Source: Janthinobacterium psychrotolerans
Lineage (GTDB): Bacteria; Pseudomonadota; Gammaproteobacteria; Burkholderiales; Burkholderiaceae_D
NCBI RefSeq assembly: GCF_001677885.1
Contig: NZ_LOCQ01000057.1
Coordinates: 248,001-312,000 of the forward strand
Direction of reading: 5' to 3'
Length of the DNA: 64,000 nucleotides
The position numbers and the translations under genes are program-made. The notes under the pieces were generated by a model. The model saw nothing but the letters and a program-made list of their open reading frames with translations, was not told the DNA's origin and did no database searches. Below are positions 35,459 through 45,376 of the stretch, piece by piece (the first letter of the stretch is position 1; the number at the start of each line of letters is the position of its first letter).

Positions 35459-36358
35459 TCAATAAGGTGGCTTGAGCATATCGTGGGCAATCCAGTCCAG
35501 CACGGCCGGTCCCTTTGGTTGCCAGCCCAGGGCACGTGCCCGTTCGCCACGCACGCGGCTGTTCGAACCGAGGCCATACGAGGCCATCTCGTAACCCCAT
35601 TCGGCGATCGCTTCCGGCAGCGGCCAGTCCTGCGCCGGCCCCAGCTTCAACGCCTCGGCGATGGCCGCCGTCATGTCGCGGAAGGCCGCTTCGCCGGACT
35701 CGACAAAGTAAAAGGTGCCGGCCGGCGACTTTTCCAGCGCCAGCAGATACAGCGCCACCACATCATCGATATGCACATTCGACCAGCTATTGCGGCCCGG
35801 TCCCACATGGCGCACGATGCCGCTCTTGCGCGCCTGTTTGAGCAGGCGCGGCAGCTGCACGCTGTCGCGCGGCAAGGCGCCGTGGCCGTAGATCAGGGTA
35901 TTGCACAGCACGCTGGCGCGCACGCCGTCGCTGGCGCTCGCCAGGACCAGGTCGTCGATGGCGACGCGGGCCGCCTTGTCGGCGGTCGGCGCCGGCAGCT
36001 TGTCTTCATGGTAAATGTGTACGCTGCCCTCGCCGCCCGACGCGTCGCCGACAATCGACGAGCCGCTGGTGTGCAGATAAGGCTTGCCGCTGCCTGCCAG
36101 CGCTTCGATGATGGCTTCCACGGCGCCGCGATGGTCGCTGCTGGCGGCGTTGATGACGGCGTCGGCCGCCCTCGCCTGTTCGATGATCAGTTCACGGTCG
36201 TCGAGGGTGCCGAGCACGCCCTGCACGCCGATGGTGGCCAGTTCGGCCACCTGTTCCGGTTTGCGCACCAGGCCGGTGACCTGGTGGCCAGCGGCGACCA
36301 GCCCTGCGGCGATGGAACTGCCGATAAACCCTGCCGCACCTGTCAGAAATACTTTCAT
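35459..36358 (-). CDS. NAD-dependent epimerase/dehydratase family protein (extended SDR)
   Basis: A 299-residue Rossmann-fold protein with the nucleotide motif TGAAGFIGSSIA at the N-terminus, INAASSDHRG, LHTSGSSIVGD, and VHIDDVVALYLLAL. The classic YxxxK is not evident in its usual place (HEDKLPAP lies near it), as in several atypical SDRs that act on small aldehydes or dihydroflavonol-like compounds. ATG 36358 is used; the frame opens at a TTG 36 bases upstream. It stands alone between a terminator and the UvrD-like helicase gene. Substrate unknown. Confidence 0.82.
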   Translation of the reverse strand: MKVFLTGAAGFIGSSIAAGLVAAGHQVTGLVRKPEQVAELATIGVQGVLGTLDDRELIIEQARAADAVINAASSDHRGAVEAIIEALAGSGKPYLHTSGSSIVGDASGGEGSVHIYHEDKLPAPTADKAARVAIDDLVLASASDGVRASVLCNTLIYGHGALPRDSVQLPRLLKQARKSGIVRHVGPGRNSWSNVHIDDVVALYLLALEKSPAGTFYFVESGEAAFRDMTAAIAEALKLGPAQDWPLPEAIAEWGYEMASYGLGSNSRVRGERARALGWQPKGPAVLDWIAHDMLKPPY

Positions 36359-36462
36359 GGCTTGCTCCTTGTTTGCTGTAATCACGGCAAACAAGTATGC
36401 GCCGCATGCTGCTGCGCAAACAGCTCTGGTACGGCAAATGATTTATGCAGGCGCAGCAACAA

Positions 36463-38397
36463 TCAGCGCTTGGCCTTGCCAGGCGGCAGCACGGCGATAT
36501 AGCGGCTTTGATAGGCGGGGTCTTGCGGCGCCAGTATCGTCAGCCGGTCGCGCGCGCGGGTGGCGGCCACATAAAAGCGGTTTTCCTCTTCCAGCGGATC
36601 GGATTTGCTGCGCGGGAATTCGTCAACCGCCAGGTAAGGCAGGATCACGTGGTTGTATTCAAGGCCCTTGATCTGGTCGATGCAGGCGATCACCAGCTTG
36701 GCCTTGCCGGTCGACACCGTCACGGCCTCTTCCATTTCACCGAGCCAGCCGGCAAAGCCGCCGACGGCGACACGCGCTTCCGTGCAGACGGCGATAAAGC
36801 CGTGCAAGGAGCGCGCCACCACCCGCGCCTGGGCCGGGTCGACATAGATGCGGCGCGCCGTCTGTTCCAGCTGCAGCATGGCAAACACATGCTGCAAGGC
36901 AGGGCCGGCCGGCGCGTCCGGCGGCAACTCACGCAGGTACTCGACGGCGGCCAGGGTCAGCGCCGCCTTGTCCTGGTTGACGGACTTGGCCAGCTGGTTG
37001 GTCAGGAAACCCTCCAGCAACTCCGGGTAGTTGGCCACATCGGCCTTGGCCTGCTGCAATTGGGCGCGCGTAAACGGGATTTCCGCAAACGCCACCAGCG
37101 CTTCGAGGATCTCGCCGCGGCGTGGGCCGCTCGTGATCGCGTGCAAGTCCTTGCGGGCAATCGCGACCATGCCGCGCAGCATCAGTACTTCCTGGTTCAG
37201 CAGATAGCTGTTCATGTCGACCAGGCCATAGGCGATGCCGCTCTGGAACAGCGCCGTTTCCACGCGGATAGCCTGATCGCGGTCGCGCAGCAAAATCGCG
37301 GTGGTGCCCGCATGCGCGTGTTCGAGCGCGGCGATCAGCTGAGCGCTGCACGCCTGCGGCTCGGTATGGTCGTAGTACAGCACCTCGACCGGCGTGGCGC
37401 GCGTCAACGCCGACACGCTGGGCTTGTTCTTCAAGGCGCCCACGGCCTGCGCCAGCTGCGTGCCGTAGCGGTAGGAAGCCGTCAGCGGCATGCGCTGCAA
37501 GGACGGGAACTCCTGTTCGAAACGCTGGCGCAGGAAGCGGTGGTCGGCGCCCGACCAGGTATAAATCACCTGGTCCTTGTCGCCGGCGCCGCAGAAAAAC
37601 GCGTTGCCGCGCCGTATCAGCATGGTCAAGAGGCGAAACGACGCTTCATTCAGATCGTGCAATTCGTCGGCGACGATAATCTGGTAGGCCGGCAATTGCT
37701 GGCGCAGCGGCTCGTCGTCGGCCAGCATGCGCACCAGGTCGTAGGTGGCGTCGAACGGCGCGCGAAACTGGATCTCGCCCGTATCGGCGCCGCGCAATCC
37801 TTCATATTCGCGCAGCCACAGATAATGCGTGCGCGACATGCCCAGCATCTCCAGATTGTCTTCCAGTGTATTGCTGTCGAAGTCCGGTGCGTCAAAATCG
37901 AGCCTGGCCTTGGTGCGCAGCTGCAGTTTCAGGAACTCGGCTATCGCCGCATTGGTGGTGTTGATGTCCAGCGGATAACGGTGGGCGTATTTCTCGGACA
38001 CTGCTTCCAGTGCTTCCCAGGCCACCGGCCGCAGTTCCTCGTCGCTGCGCAGGTAGGCCATCTGCACGCCTTCCAGTTCACGCAGCACCTTGGCGGCAAA
38101 GGCGTCGAAGGTGTCGATGCTCAAGCGCTTGACCACGCCCAGCGGCACGCCGATGTCGAGCAGGCGCTGGCGCAGGGCCACGCGCGCCGCTTCCGTAAAC
38201 ACCAGCGCCAGCATGCGCTCGGGCGGACGGCCGCGATGCAGCGCTTCGGCCAGGCGCAGCGCCAGGGTGGTGGTTTTCGCGGCGCCCGCATTGGCGTCGA
38301 TCAGCACGACTTTTTTTTGCGCCGTCTGGATCGCCAGCTGTTCTGGCGTGGGCGTGATGCGCTTGGGCGCAAATTGCGCGGTGTTATCTATACTCAA
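36463..38397 (-). CDS. UvrD/Rep-like ATP-dependent DNA helicase with altered Walker A
   Basis: Superfamily 1 helicase-like protein of 644 residues. The Walker A region reads IDANAGAAKTTTLA, with Ala in place of the Gly before Lys. Motif II is IVADELHDLNE, and motif III-type (GDKDQVIYTWSGA) and motif VI (RFYVAATRARDRL) are intact. LSIDTFDAFAAKVLRE is the UvrD motif Ib region. It lacks the C-terminal RecB nuclease domain. The Lys-Thr and Asp-Glu needed for ATP use remain, so activity is plausible. It lies 39 bases downstream of the EgtB/SenA-like gene and is transcribed the same way. Confidence 0.87.
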   Translation of the reverse strand: MSIDNTAQFAPKRITPTPEQLAIQTAQKKVVLIDANAGAAKTTTLALRLAEALHRGRPPERMLALVFTEAARVALRQRLLDIGVPLGVVKRLSIDTFDAFAAKVLRELEGVQMAYLRSDEELRPVAWEALEAVSEKYAHRYPLDINTTNAAIAEFLKLQLRTKARLDFDAPDFDSNTLEDNLEMLGMSRTHYLWLREYEGLRGADTGEIQFRAPFDATYDLVRMLADDEPLRQQLPAYQIIVADELHDLNEASFRLLTMLIRRGNAFFCGAGDKDQVIYTWSGADHRFLRQRFEQEFPSLQRMPLTASYRYGTQLAQAVGALKNKPSVSALTRATPVEVLYYDHTEPQACSAQLIAALEHAHAGTTAILLRDRDQAIRVETALFQSGIAYGLVDMNSYLLNQEVLMLRGMVAIARKDLHAITSGPRRGEILEALVAFAEIPFTRAQLQQAKADVANYPELLEGFLTNQLAKSVNQDKAALTLAAVEYLRELPPDAPAGPALQHVFAMLQLEQTARRIYVDPAQARVVARSLHGFIAVCTEARVAVGGFAGWLGEMEEAVTVSTGKAKLVIACIDQIKGLEYNHVILPYLAVDEFPRSKSDPLEEENRFYVAATRARDRLTILAPQDPAYQSRYIAVLPPGKAKR

Positions 38398-38436
38398 GAG
38401 AAATCCTGTGTGATGGTGCCCGGTGGCGTTGGATAT

Positions 38437-39630
38437 TTACCAGGAGCAGGTGCGCAGGCCGGTAAACCCATCGCCGCGTTCGGGAGCCTGGAAGGCGCGC
38501 ATGCGCGGCGAGACCAGCCTGGGCGGCGTGGCAAATGAAGCGCCGCGCAACACCTGGTGGTGCAGGAAGTGCGGCACCGAATATTCGCGCCAGGCGCCGG
38601 GTACAAAACCGGGATACGGCTCGAACGGCGTTGCCGTCCATTCCCACACCTGGCCCCATTGAAACAGCGGGTGGCCCGCCAGCGCAGCATACTCCCATTC
38701 GGCCTCGGTCGCCAGGCGGCGGCCGATCCACGCGCAATACGCTTGCGCCTCATACAGGTTGACATGGCGCACCGCTTCCTGCGGCGGCAGCATCGCCGGC
38801 TGGCCGAAACGGCGGCTGCACCACTGCAGCGCCTCGCGCTGCCAGTACAGCGGCGAGGAACGCTCCTGGCCCATCAGCCAGGCGCTGCCGGCCGCGCTCC
38901 AGAACTGGCGGTTCTGGTAGCCGCCATCGAGCACGAAGTCGGCGAACTGGGCGTTGGTCACGGCTGCGCTGTCGATGGCAAACGGCGGCACGTAGCAAGC
39001 TTGCGGCGGGCATTCATTGTCGAAGGCAAAGCCGGCGCCAGGCCTGGAGCCCAGTTCGATGCTGCCGCCCGGAAAAGCGAGCTGGCCGCCGGCCGGCCCC
39101 AGGCGGCTGTCCGGCAAACCGGCGGGCGCGGCCACGCCCAGCCATTGCAGGCCGGCCAGCATCGCTTCGCCGCACCGGTCTTCATGCGCCAGCGCCAGCC
39201 GGTACGGGTACAGGGCGCTGTCGACACTGGCCGTGCGCGACAGCTTGTCGAGCACCCGGTCCAGCACTTCATGGGCATACATCCTGACGGCGCCGGTCGC
39301 GGGTAGCTCCAGGCTCCAGCGCGCGTGGTGCGCCACAATATTCGCGTCGAACAGGTCGTCGCCACGGCTCAGCAGGCCATTGTAGACGGCGTCGGCCGGA
39401 TGGCTGCTCGGTGCTTCGCGCAGGATAAACCACTCTGCAAACCAGGCGATATTGCCCAGTTGCCATAGTGGCGGAAGCAGATGGGGTTCTTGCGGCAGGC
39501 GCGCGGCCACATCATAGCCCGCCTGCGCATAACGGTCGAACAGCGCCAGTGTATGCCGGCGCGCGGCGATCAGGGCTTGCGCCAGTTGCTGGGCACTGGC
39601 GTGGCGGAAAGAGGCATTGGGTAAAGTCAT
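38437..39630 (-). CDS. EgtB/SenA-family protein with degenerate iron site
   Basis: A 397-residue homologue of the EgtB sulfoxide synthase and SenA selenoneine synthase family. The N-terminal DinB-like domain would hold the iron site, and the C-terminal formylglycine-generating-enzyme-like domain runs from GGSIELGSRPG through FAIDSAAVTNAQFADFV, RRLATEAEWEYAA and VWEWTATPFEPYPGF. The family binds iron through a His in a WxLxH block and two His in HExxH; here these read WQLGN (Asn60) and H149-EDR-C153, so only one of three His remains. Catalysis may be lost or changed. No senB, senC or egtD is adjacent. ATG 39630 is used. Confidence 0.75.
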   Translation of the reverse strand: MTLPNASFRHASAQQLAQALIAARRHTLALFDRYAQAGYDVAARLPQEPHLLPPLWQLGNIAWFAEWFILREAPSSHPADAVYNGLLSRGDDLFDANIVAHHARWSLELPATGAVRMYAHEVLDRVLDKLSRTASVDSALYPYRLALAHEDRCGEAMLAGLQWLGVAAPAGLPDSRLGPAGGQLAFPGGSIELGSRPGAGFAFDNECPPQACYVPPFAIDSAAVTNAQFADFVLDGGYQNRQFWSAAGSAWLMGQERSSPLYWQREALQWCSRRFGQPAMLPPQEAVRHVNLYEAQAYCAWIGRRLATEAEWEYAALAGHPLFQWGQVWEWTATPFEPYPGFVPGAWREYSVPHFLHHQVLRGASFATPPRLVSPRMRAFQAPERGDGFTGLRTCSW

Positions 39631-39683
39631 GTATTGATTGTAACGACTTTCCCCCATCTGCACGGGGCGCGGGTGCGGCCCGC

Positions 39684-40997
39684 CTACTTGACCAGCAATT
39701 CGCCTTGCACCGGCGTGACGACGGACTTGGGCATGCTGACGATAAAGCTGCTGCCCTTGTCGGTATCGGACTGGATGGCCAGGGTGCCGCCATGGCGCAG
39801 CAGCACGTGCTTGACGATGGCCAGGCCCAGGCCCGTGCCCTGGGTTTCGCGCGAGCGGCTCTTGTCGACGCGGTAGAAGCGCTCGGTCAGGCGCGAGATA
39901 TGCTCCTTGCTGATGCCGATGCCGGTATCTTGCGCAATGAACTGCGGTCCGGCCGCGCCATCCTGCCAGCGCAACGTGATGCTGCCGCCGGCCGGCGTGT
40001 AGCGCACGGCGTTCGAGGCCAGGTTGCCGAAGGCGCTGTAGAGCTCGTCGTAACTGCCCAGCACGTCAGGGCCATTGAATTCCAGCTTGATGTCGTGCTT
40101 GCCACCCGACAAAGCCTTGGCGTCGCGCGCCACCTGCTGCATCAGTTTCTTCACGTCCACCGGTTCGGGCCGCAGCGGGTAGTCGACCGATTCCAGGCGC
40201 GACAGTGTCAGCATGTCCTCGATCAGGTGCTGCATGCGATGGCCCTGCTCCGTCATCAGCTTGACGTGGGCGGCACGCGTGGTGGCGTCCAGGTCCAGCT
40301 CGGTGGCAATTTCCAGGAAGCCCACGATCACCGTCAGCGGTGTGCGCAGTTCATGCGAGGCATTGGCGATAAAGTCGCGCCGCATGCATTCGAGACGCTC
40401 GGTTTCCGTCACGTCGTGCGTGACGAGGATCTGACGGCGGTTCTCGAACGGAATAATCTGCACGATCAGCTTGCGGTTGCGGAAGGTGATCGTCAGCGGC
40501 TGGTCGTAGCGGCCCAGGATGATGTAATCCATGAACTCGGGACTGCGGATCAGGTTGGTCACCCGCATGCCCTTGTCGCGCTCGTGCGTCAGGCCCAGGT
40601 GTTTCTCGGCGGCCGGGTTGCACCATTCGAGGAACAGCACGTCGTCCATGATGACCACGCCGTCCGGCAGCAGATGCATGGCCTGGCGGAAACGCGCCAG
40701 CCATTCGGTGAGCTCGGTCTGGTTCTTCTCGTCGTCGCGGCGCATGCGGTACAGGCGCGCGAAAATGCTGGTCCAGGCACCCCAGCCGTCGGGCAGCCTG
40801 GCGCTTTCCGGGTTGTCCAGCCAGTTGCTGAGCTGGAACAGATACGACAGCTGCACGAACACCATCATCGCCATCAGCACAAAGGCGATGCCCAGCGCGT
40901 AGGTGGCGCCGAACAGGTACCACACCACGCCCACGCCCACCAGCGCCAGCGCCATGCGCAGCGCGGCCGGCACCCAGAACAGCAATTTCGGATTCAT
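39684..40997 (-). CDS. phoR: Phosphate regulon sensor histidine kinase
   Basis: Inner-membrane kinase that phosphorylates PhoB when phosphate is low. 437 residues: two hydrophobic helices at about 10-60, a PAS domain (LPDGVVIMDDVLFLEWCNPAAEKHLGL in two blocks), HisKA with FIANASHELRTPLTV and an ATPase with NLASNAVRYTPAGG, DTGIGISKEHISRLTERFYRV and GTGLGLAIVKHVL. It closes the pst-pho cluster, 12 bases after phoB. Signal input comes from PstSCAB through PhoU. Confidence 0.97.
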   Translation of the reverse strand: MNPKLLFWVPAALRMALALVGVGVVWYLFGATYALGIAFVLMAMMVFVQLSYLFQLSNWLDNPESARLPDGWGAWTSIFARLYRMRRDDEKNQTELTEWLARFRQAMHLLPDGVVIMDDVLFLEWCNPAAEKHLGLTHERDKGMRVTNLIRSPEFMDYIILGRYDQPLTITFRNRKLIVQIIPFENRRQILVTHDVTETERLECMRRDFIANASHELRTPLTVIVGFLEIATELDLDATTRAAHVKLMTEQGHRMQHLIEDMLTLSRLESVDYPLRPEPVDVKKLMQQVARDAKALSGGKHDIKLEFNGPDVLGSYDELYSAFGNLASNAVRYTPAGGSITLRWQDGAAGPQFIAQDTGIGISKEHISRLTERFYRVDKSRSRETQGTGLGLAIVKHVLLRHGGTLAIQSDTDKGSSFIVSMPKSVVTPVQGELLVK

Positions 40998-41009
40998 AAG
41001 AGACAGGCT

Positions 41010-41699
41010 TTATTTTTCAGACAACATGTAGCCAACGCTGCGTACGGTCTTGATCAGGCTTTCGGCCTCTTTCAAGGCTTTGCGCAAGCGCAATACGTGG
41101 ACATCGACCGTGCGTTCCTCGATCACCACATGGTCGCCCCACACCTTGTCGAGCAGCTGGCTGCGCGAAAACACGCGCTCGGGGTGGGCCAGCAGGAACT
41201 TGAGCAGCTTGTATTCGGCATGGCCGATATCGATCTTCTGTTCATCCATCATGACGGTGCAGCTGACCGGGTCCAGCGCCACGTTGCCAGCGCGCATGGG
41301 CGCCTGCGCGTGTTCCGGACTCTTGCGACGCAGCAACGCCTTGGCGCGCGCCAGCAGCTCGCGCGGCGAAAACGGCTTGGTGACGTAGTCGTCGGCGCCG
41401 CTGTTGAGGCCCGCCAGCTTGTCCTCTTCCATGCTCTTGGCTGTGAGCATGATCACGGGAATGGCGGCAAAGTTGCGGTCGGCGCGGATGCGCGACAGCA
41501 GGCGCAGCCCCGTCTGGTCCGGCAACATCCAGTCGAGCAGGATCAGGTGCGGGGTGCGGTGCTGGATAAATTCCCAGGCATCGGCGACATTTTGTACAGA
41601 ACAGCAATTCCAGCCGGACTCGCGCAGCGAATAGGTCACCAGTTCAACGATGGCCGGCTCATCTTCAACAATCAATACCGTGGTTTTATCAGATGCCAT
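41010..41699 (-). CDS. phoB: Phosphate regulon response regulator
   Basis: OmpR-type regulator of 229 residues that binds Pho boxes. The receiver has VEDEP, the acceptor Asp in LILLDWMLPDQTG and the Lys in DDYVTKPFSPREL. The winged-helix end has HPERVFSRSQLLDKVWGD and ERTVDVHVLRLRKAL, the recognition-helix region. It lies five bases after phoU and is read with it. Predicted targets in this window are the pstS and ppk1 promoters. Confidence 0.98.
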   Translation of the reverse strand: MASDKTTVLIVEDEPAIVELVTYSLRESGWNCCSVQNVADAWEFIQHRTPHLILLDWMLPDQTGLRLLSRIRADRNFAAIPVIMLTAKSMEEDKLAGLNSGADDYVTKPFSPRELLARAKALLRRKSPEHAQAPMRAGNVALDPVSCTVMMDEQKIDIGHAEYKLLKFLLAHPERVFSRSQLLDKVWGDHVVIEERTVDVHVLRLRKALKEAESLIKTVRSVGYMLSEK

Positions 41700-41704
41700 A
41701 AATC

Positions 41705-42415
41705 TTACTCAGGGAGCTCCTCGGAAATGGCAGGGGCAGCCGACCTGGTGTGGCGGATATCCTTGCCGTCCACCACGTAAATGACGTACTCGGCGATGTT
41801 TTTCGCATGGTCGCCGATCCGTTCGATGGCCTTGGCCACCCACAGGGTGTCGAGCGCCGCCGAGATCGTGCGCGGGTCTTCCATCATAAACGTAATCAGG
41901 TTGCGCATGATAGAGCGAAATTCATGATCGATGATGGCGTCCTGGGCAATCAGCGCCAGCGCCTGCTGGCCATCGTTGCGCGCAAACGCGTCGAGCGCGT
42001 CGTGCAGCATGTCGGTGGCCGTGTTGGCCACGCCGCGCACCATCTCGTAATGGTTGACGACGGCGTTGCCGCGCTTGTGCAGATTTTTCGCCACGCGGGC
42101 GATCTTGGTCGCTTCGTCGCCGACACGCTCCAGATCGGTAATGATCTTGATGGTGGCCATGATGGTGCGCAAATCGTTGGCGGTCGGCTGGCGGCGCACG
42201 ATCAGGTGGCTGCACGCGTCGTCGAGCGACACTTCGAGCTGGTTGACGACATCGTCTTCGCGGATCACGCGGTCGGCGCGCTCCGGGTTGCCGATGCGAA
42301 AGCAGGTCATCGCGTCGAGGAACTGGGTTTCAACGATGCCGCCCATCAGGAGCACTTTCGAGCGGATCGCTTCGAGTTCGTTGTCGTATTGTTTGGATGA
42401 GTGTTCGCCTAACAT
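41705..42415 (-). CDS. phoU: Phosphate signalling protein PhoU
   Basis: Negative regulator of phosphate uptake that links PstB and PhoR. The 236-residue protein has two PhoU three-helix repeats with the metal-binding motifs: DRVIREDDVVNQLE and ERVGDEATKIARV in the first, and IDHEFRSIMRNLI and ERIGDHAKNIAEYVIY in the second. It lies between pstB and phoB, 45 bases after pstB. Confidence 0.97.
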   Translation of the reverse strand: MLGEHSSKQYDNELEAIRSKVLLMGGIVETQFLDAMTCFRIGNPERADRVIREDDVVNQLEVSLDDACSHLIVRRQPTANDLRTIMATIKIITDLERVGDEATKIARVAKNLHKRGNAVVNHYEMVRGVANTATDMLHDALDAFARNDGQQALALIAQDAIIDHEFRSIMRNLITFMMEDPRTISAALDTLWVAKAIERIGDHAKNIAEYVIYVVDGKDIRHTRSAAPAISEELPE

Positions 42416-42460
42416 GCTGTCTGTCTCCGTATTCAGTAATGGGGGCGCCTGCGGGGCGTA

Positions 42461-43255
42461 TCAGCCGAAGCGGCCGGTAATGTAATCCTGGGTTTCCTTG
42501 CGGGCAGGATTCATGAAGATCTGGTCCGTCTCGCCGAATTCCACCAGTTCGCCCAAATACATATAGGCCGTATAGTCCGAGCAGCGCGCCGCCTGCTGCA
42601 TATTATGGGTCACGATGGCGATCGTGTAATCCTGTTTCAATTCGCTGATCAGTTCTTCCACTTTCGAGGTCGAAATCGGATCCAGCGCCGAGGTCGGCTC
42701 GTCCAACAGCAGCACGTCCGGTTTTACCGCCACGCCGCGCGCGATGCACAGGCGCTGCTGCTGGCCGCCCGACAGCGACAGGCCGCTCTTGGACAGCTTG
42801 TCCTTGACTTCACCCCACAGCGCGGCTTTTTTCAACGCCCATTCGACGCGCTCGTCCATCTCGCCCTTCGACAGGTCTTCATACAGGCGCACGCCGAAGG
42901 CGATATTGTCGTAGACCGACATCGGGAATGGCGTCGGCTTCTGGAACACCATGCCGACCTTGGCGCGCAGCATGTTGACGTCCTGGTCGGCGTCGAGCAC
43001 ATTGCGGCCGCGGTACAGGATAGTCCCTTCCGCGCGCTGGCCGGGGTACAGGTCGTACATGCGGTTCAGGGTGCGCAGCAGGGTCGACTTGCCGCAGCCG
43101 GACGGACCGATAAAGGCGGTGACCTTTTTTTCATGGATGTCGAGGTTGACATTGTGCAGGCTCTGGGTCTTGCCGTAAAAAAAGTTCAGGCCCGAAATCT
43201 CGATGGTTTTCTTTTTTGGCGCCACGTCTTGGGCTGGAGTCATTTGGGTATTCAT
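42461..43255 (-). CDS. pstB: Phosphate ABC transporter ATP-binding protein
   Basis: ATPase of the high-affinity phosphate importer, 264 residues. Walker A is GPSGCGKST, the signature [14 protein letters not shown], Walker [13 protein letters not shown] and the switch His in [24 protein letters not shown] is the PstB-specific stretch after Walker A. The first residues ([12 protein letters not shown]) form a longer N-terminus than in E. coli, common in betaproteobacteria. It follows pstA by 48 bases. Confidence 0.98.
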   Translation of the reverse strand: MNTQMTPAQDVAPKKKTIEISGLNFFYGKTQSLHNVNLDIHEKKVTAFIGPSGCGKSTLLRTLNRMYDLYPGQRAEGTILYRGRNVLDADQDVNMLRAKVGMVFQKPTPFPMSVYDNIAFGVRLYEDLSKGEMDERVEWALKKAALWGEVKDKLSKSGLSLSGGQQQRLCIARGVAVKPDVLLLDEPTSALDPISTSKVEELISELKQDYTIAIVTHNMQQAARCSDYTAYMYLGELVEFGETDQIFMNPARKETQDYITGRFG

Positions 43256-43303
43256 GGTTTCGCTTCGCTGTAATGAGCTGATAACGGCTAATAGTGATGC
43301 TAT

Positions 43304-44200
43304 TTAATTAGGAACTTTTTGGCTGAACACGGTACGCGACAGGATATTCAGGGCCAGCACGCTGAAGGTGATCAACAATGCGCCACCCCAGGCCAGCGAG
43401 CGCCAGTTGTCGTACGGGCTCATGGCGAACGAGGCGATCACGGACGGCAGGTTGGCCATCGGCGCATTCATGTTGAAGCTCTGGAACTGGTTGTTCAGCG
43501 CAGTGAACAGCAGCGGCGCGGTTTCGCCGGCGATACGGGCCAGGGCCAGCAGTACGCCGGTGATCACGCCGGCCTTCACGGCGCGCAGGCGCACCAGGGT
43601 GGCCACCTTCCAGCGCGGCGCACCGAGGGCAAACGCGGCTTCGAGCAGGCTGTTCGGCACCAGGCGCAGCATATTGTCGGTGGTGCGCACCACCACCGGC
43701 ACGGCGATCAGCGACAGCGCGATGGCGCCGGCATAACCGGAGAAATGTTTCACGTGCGCCACATACAAGGCGTACACGAACAGGCCGATCACGATCGATG
43801 GCGCCGACAGCATGATGTCGGTGACAAAACGCGTCACTTGCGCGAACTTGTTTTCTTCGCCGTATTCGGCCAGGTAGATGCCGGCAAAAATGCCGATCGG
43901 GGTGCTGACCAGGGTGGCCAGGCCGACCATCAGGCCGCTGCCGACGATAGCATTGATCAGGCCGCCGCCTTCGCTGCCGGGGGCTGGCGTGGTATTGGTG
44001 AACAGGTCGATCGACAGGGCGCCGAAGCCCTTGATGATCAAGGTGATCAAAATCCACACCAGCACCGTCAGGCCCAGGACCATGGCGGCCACCGACAGGG
44101 CGATGCCGACGCGGTGCATCAGCAGGCGCTTGCGGTAGACAGGATTCATGGCCGGCTTGGCCGGGGCGTCGAGAGTGCTGATTGGGCTGATTTGGCTCAT
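43304..44200 (-). CDS. pstA: Phosphate ABC transporter permease PstA
   Basis: Membrane subunit, 298 residues with six predicted helices. The permease EAA-type loop is [19 protein letters not shown], which contacts PstB, and [17 protein letters not shown] is typical of PstA. The ATG overlaps the pstC stop by four bases (44197-44200), so the two permease subunits are translated together. Confidence 0.97.
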   Translation of the reverse strand: MSQISPISTLDAPAKPAMNPVYRKRLLMHRVGIALSVAAMVLGLTVLVWILITLIIKGFGALSIDLFTNTTPAPGSEGGGLINAIVGSGLMVGLATLVSTPIGIFAGIYLAEYGEENKFAQVTRFVTDIMLSAPSIVIGLFVYALYVAHVKHFSGYAGAIALSLIAVPVVVRTTDNMLRLVPNSLLEAAFALGAPRWKVATLVRLRAVKAGVITGVLLALARIAGETAPLLFTALNNQFQSFNMNAPMANLPSVIASFAMSPYDNWRSLAWGGALLITFSVLALNILSRTVFSQKVPN

Positions 44201-45216
44201 TTCGTGCCTTCTTTGCGGGACATGCCAGCCAGCATCAGCTTGGCGGCGGATAAGACGATAAAGGTGATGACAAACAGGATCAGGGCCAGCGAGAACAGCG
44301 ACGACACGTGCAGCGCCGATTGTGCTTCGCCGAATTCATTGGCCAGCAGCGAGGTGATGCTGTTACCGGCGGCGAACAGCGACCACGACAGCTTGTTGGC
44401 GTTACCGATCACGAAGGTGACGGCCATGGTCTCGCCGAGCGCGCGGCCCAGGCCCAGCATGACGCCGCCGACCACGCCGGTCTTGGTGTAAGGCAGCACG
44501 ATCTTGCGCACCACTTCCCAGCGCGTGCAGCCCAGGCCGTAGGCCGATTCCTTCAACACGGCCGGCACGATCTCGAACACGTCGCGCATCACCGAGGCAA
44601 TAAAAGGGATGATCATGATGGCCAGCACCAGGCCGGCCGTCAGCAGGCCGATACCCATCATCGGGCCGCTGAACAGCGGGCCGATCAGCGGCACATTGCC
44701 CAAGGTGGCTTTCAGCACCGGCTGCACGTAGTCGGCGAACAGTGGCGCGAACACGAACAGGCCCCAGATGCCGTAGATGATCGACGGCACGCCGGCCAGC
44801 AGCTCGACGGCCGTGCCCAGCGGGCGGCGCAGCCAGGCCGGGCAGATTTCGGTCAGGAACAGGGCGATGCCGAAACTGACGGGAAAGGCGATCAGCAAGG
44901 CGATCACGGAGGTGACCAGGGTGCCGATGATGGGGATCAGGGCGCCGTACTGGTCATTGACCGGGTCCCATTCGGCGGAAAAGATAAAGTGCAGGCCGAA
45001 GGTCTTGAAGGCCGGGATCGATTCGAGGATCAGCGAAATGATGATGCCGACCAGCACGATCAGCACCGACAGGGCGAACAGCATCGTCACCTTGTGGAAC
45101 AGGAAGTCCTGGATGCGCTGCTTGCGCATCACCGACATCATTGCTGTGTGACTAATGGAATCGGTCATGCTGCCGCCTGACATGGGGATCGTGGAAGAGG
45201 TAGATTGTGCGCTCAT
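44197..45216 (-). CDS. pstC: Phosphate ABC transporter permease PstC
   Basis: Membrane subunit, 339 residues with six helices and a soluble N-terminal extension of about 45 residues. The EAA-type loop reads [20 protein letters not shown], and [16 protein letters not shown] is the conserved late helix. It is separated from pstS by about 160 bases with two hairpins, which would lower expression of the membrane genes relative to the binding protein. Confidence 0.97.
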   Translation of the reverse strand: MSAQSTSSTIPMSGGSMTDSISHTAMMSVMRKQRIQDFLFHKVTMLFALSVLIVLVGIIISLILESIPAFKTFGLHFIFSAEWDPVNDQYGALIPIIGTLVTSVIALLIAFPVSFGIALFLTEICPAWLRRPLGTAVELLAGVPSIIYGIWGLFVFAPLFADYVQPVLKATLGNVPLIGPLFSGPMMGIGLLTAGLVLAIMIIPFIASVMRDVFEIVPAVLKESAYGLGCTRWEVVRKIVLPYTKTGVVGGVMLGLGRALGETMAVTFVIGNANKLSWSLFAAGNSITSLLANEFGEAQSALHVSSLFSLALILFVITFIVLSAAKLMLAGMSRKEGTK

Positions 45217-45282
45217 ATGGGGCCAAGTGTGGTGGTACTGACGGTACAGCTCGATGACTGTTTTTACTCGTTTAGCCGGGAA

Positions 45283-45341
45283 CGCCTGCCGGGATGGCGG
45301 GCGGTCCTGGCTAACTCCCTGCCCCGCCGCAGGGCGCGGCG
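45283..45341 (-). promoter_or_regulatory. Two hairpins between pstS and pstC (attenuator or mRNA stabiliser)
   Basis: CGCCTGCC (45283-45290) pairs with GGCGGGCG (45296-45303), and CGCCGC (45325-45330) with GCGGCG (45336-45341). Neither has a strong T run on the minus strand, so partial termination or protection of pstS mRNA fits better than full termination. Confidence 0.55.
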
Positions 45342-45376
45342 TGGCAAGGAAGGGACGTTAAGTTACACCTGCCCGA

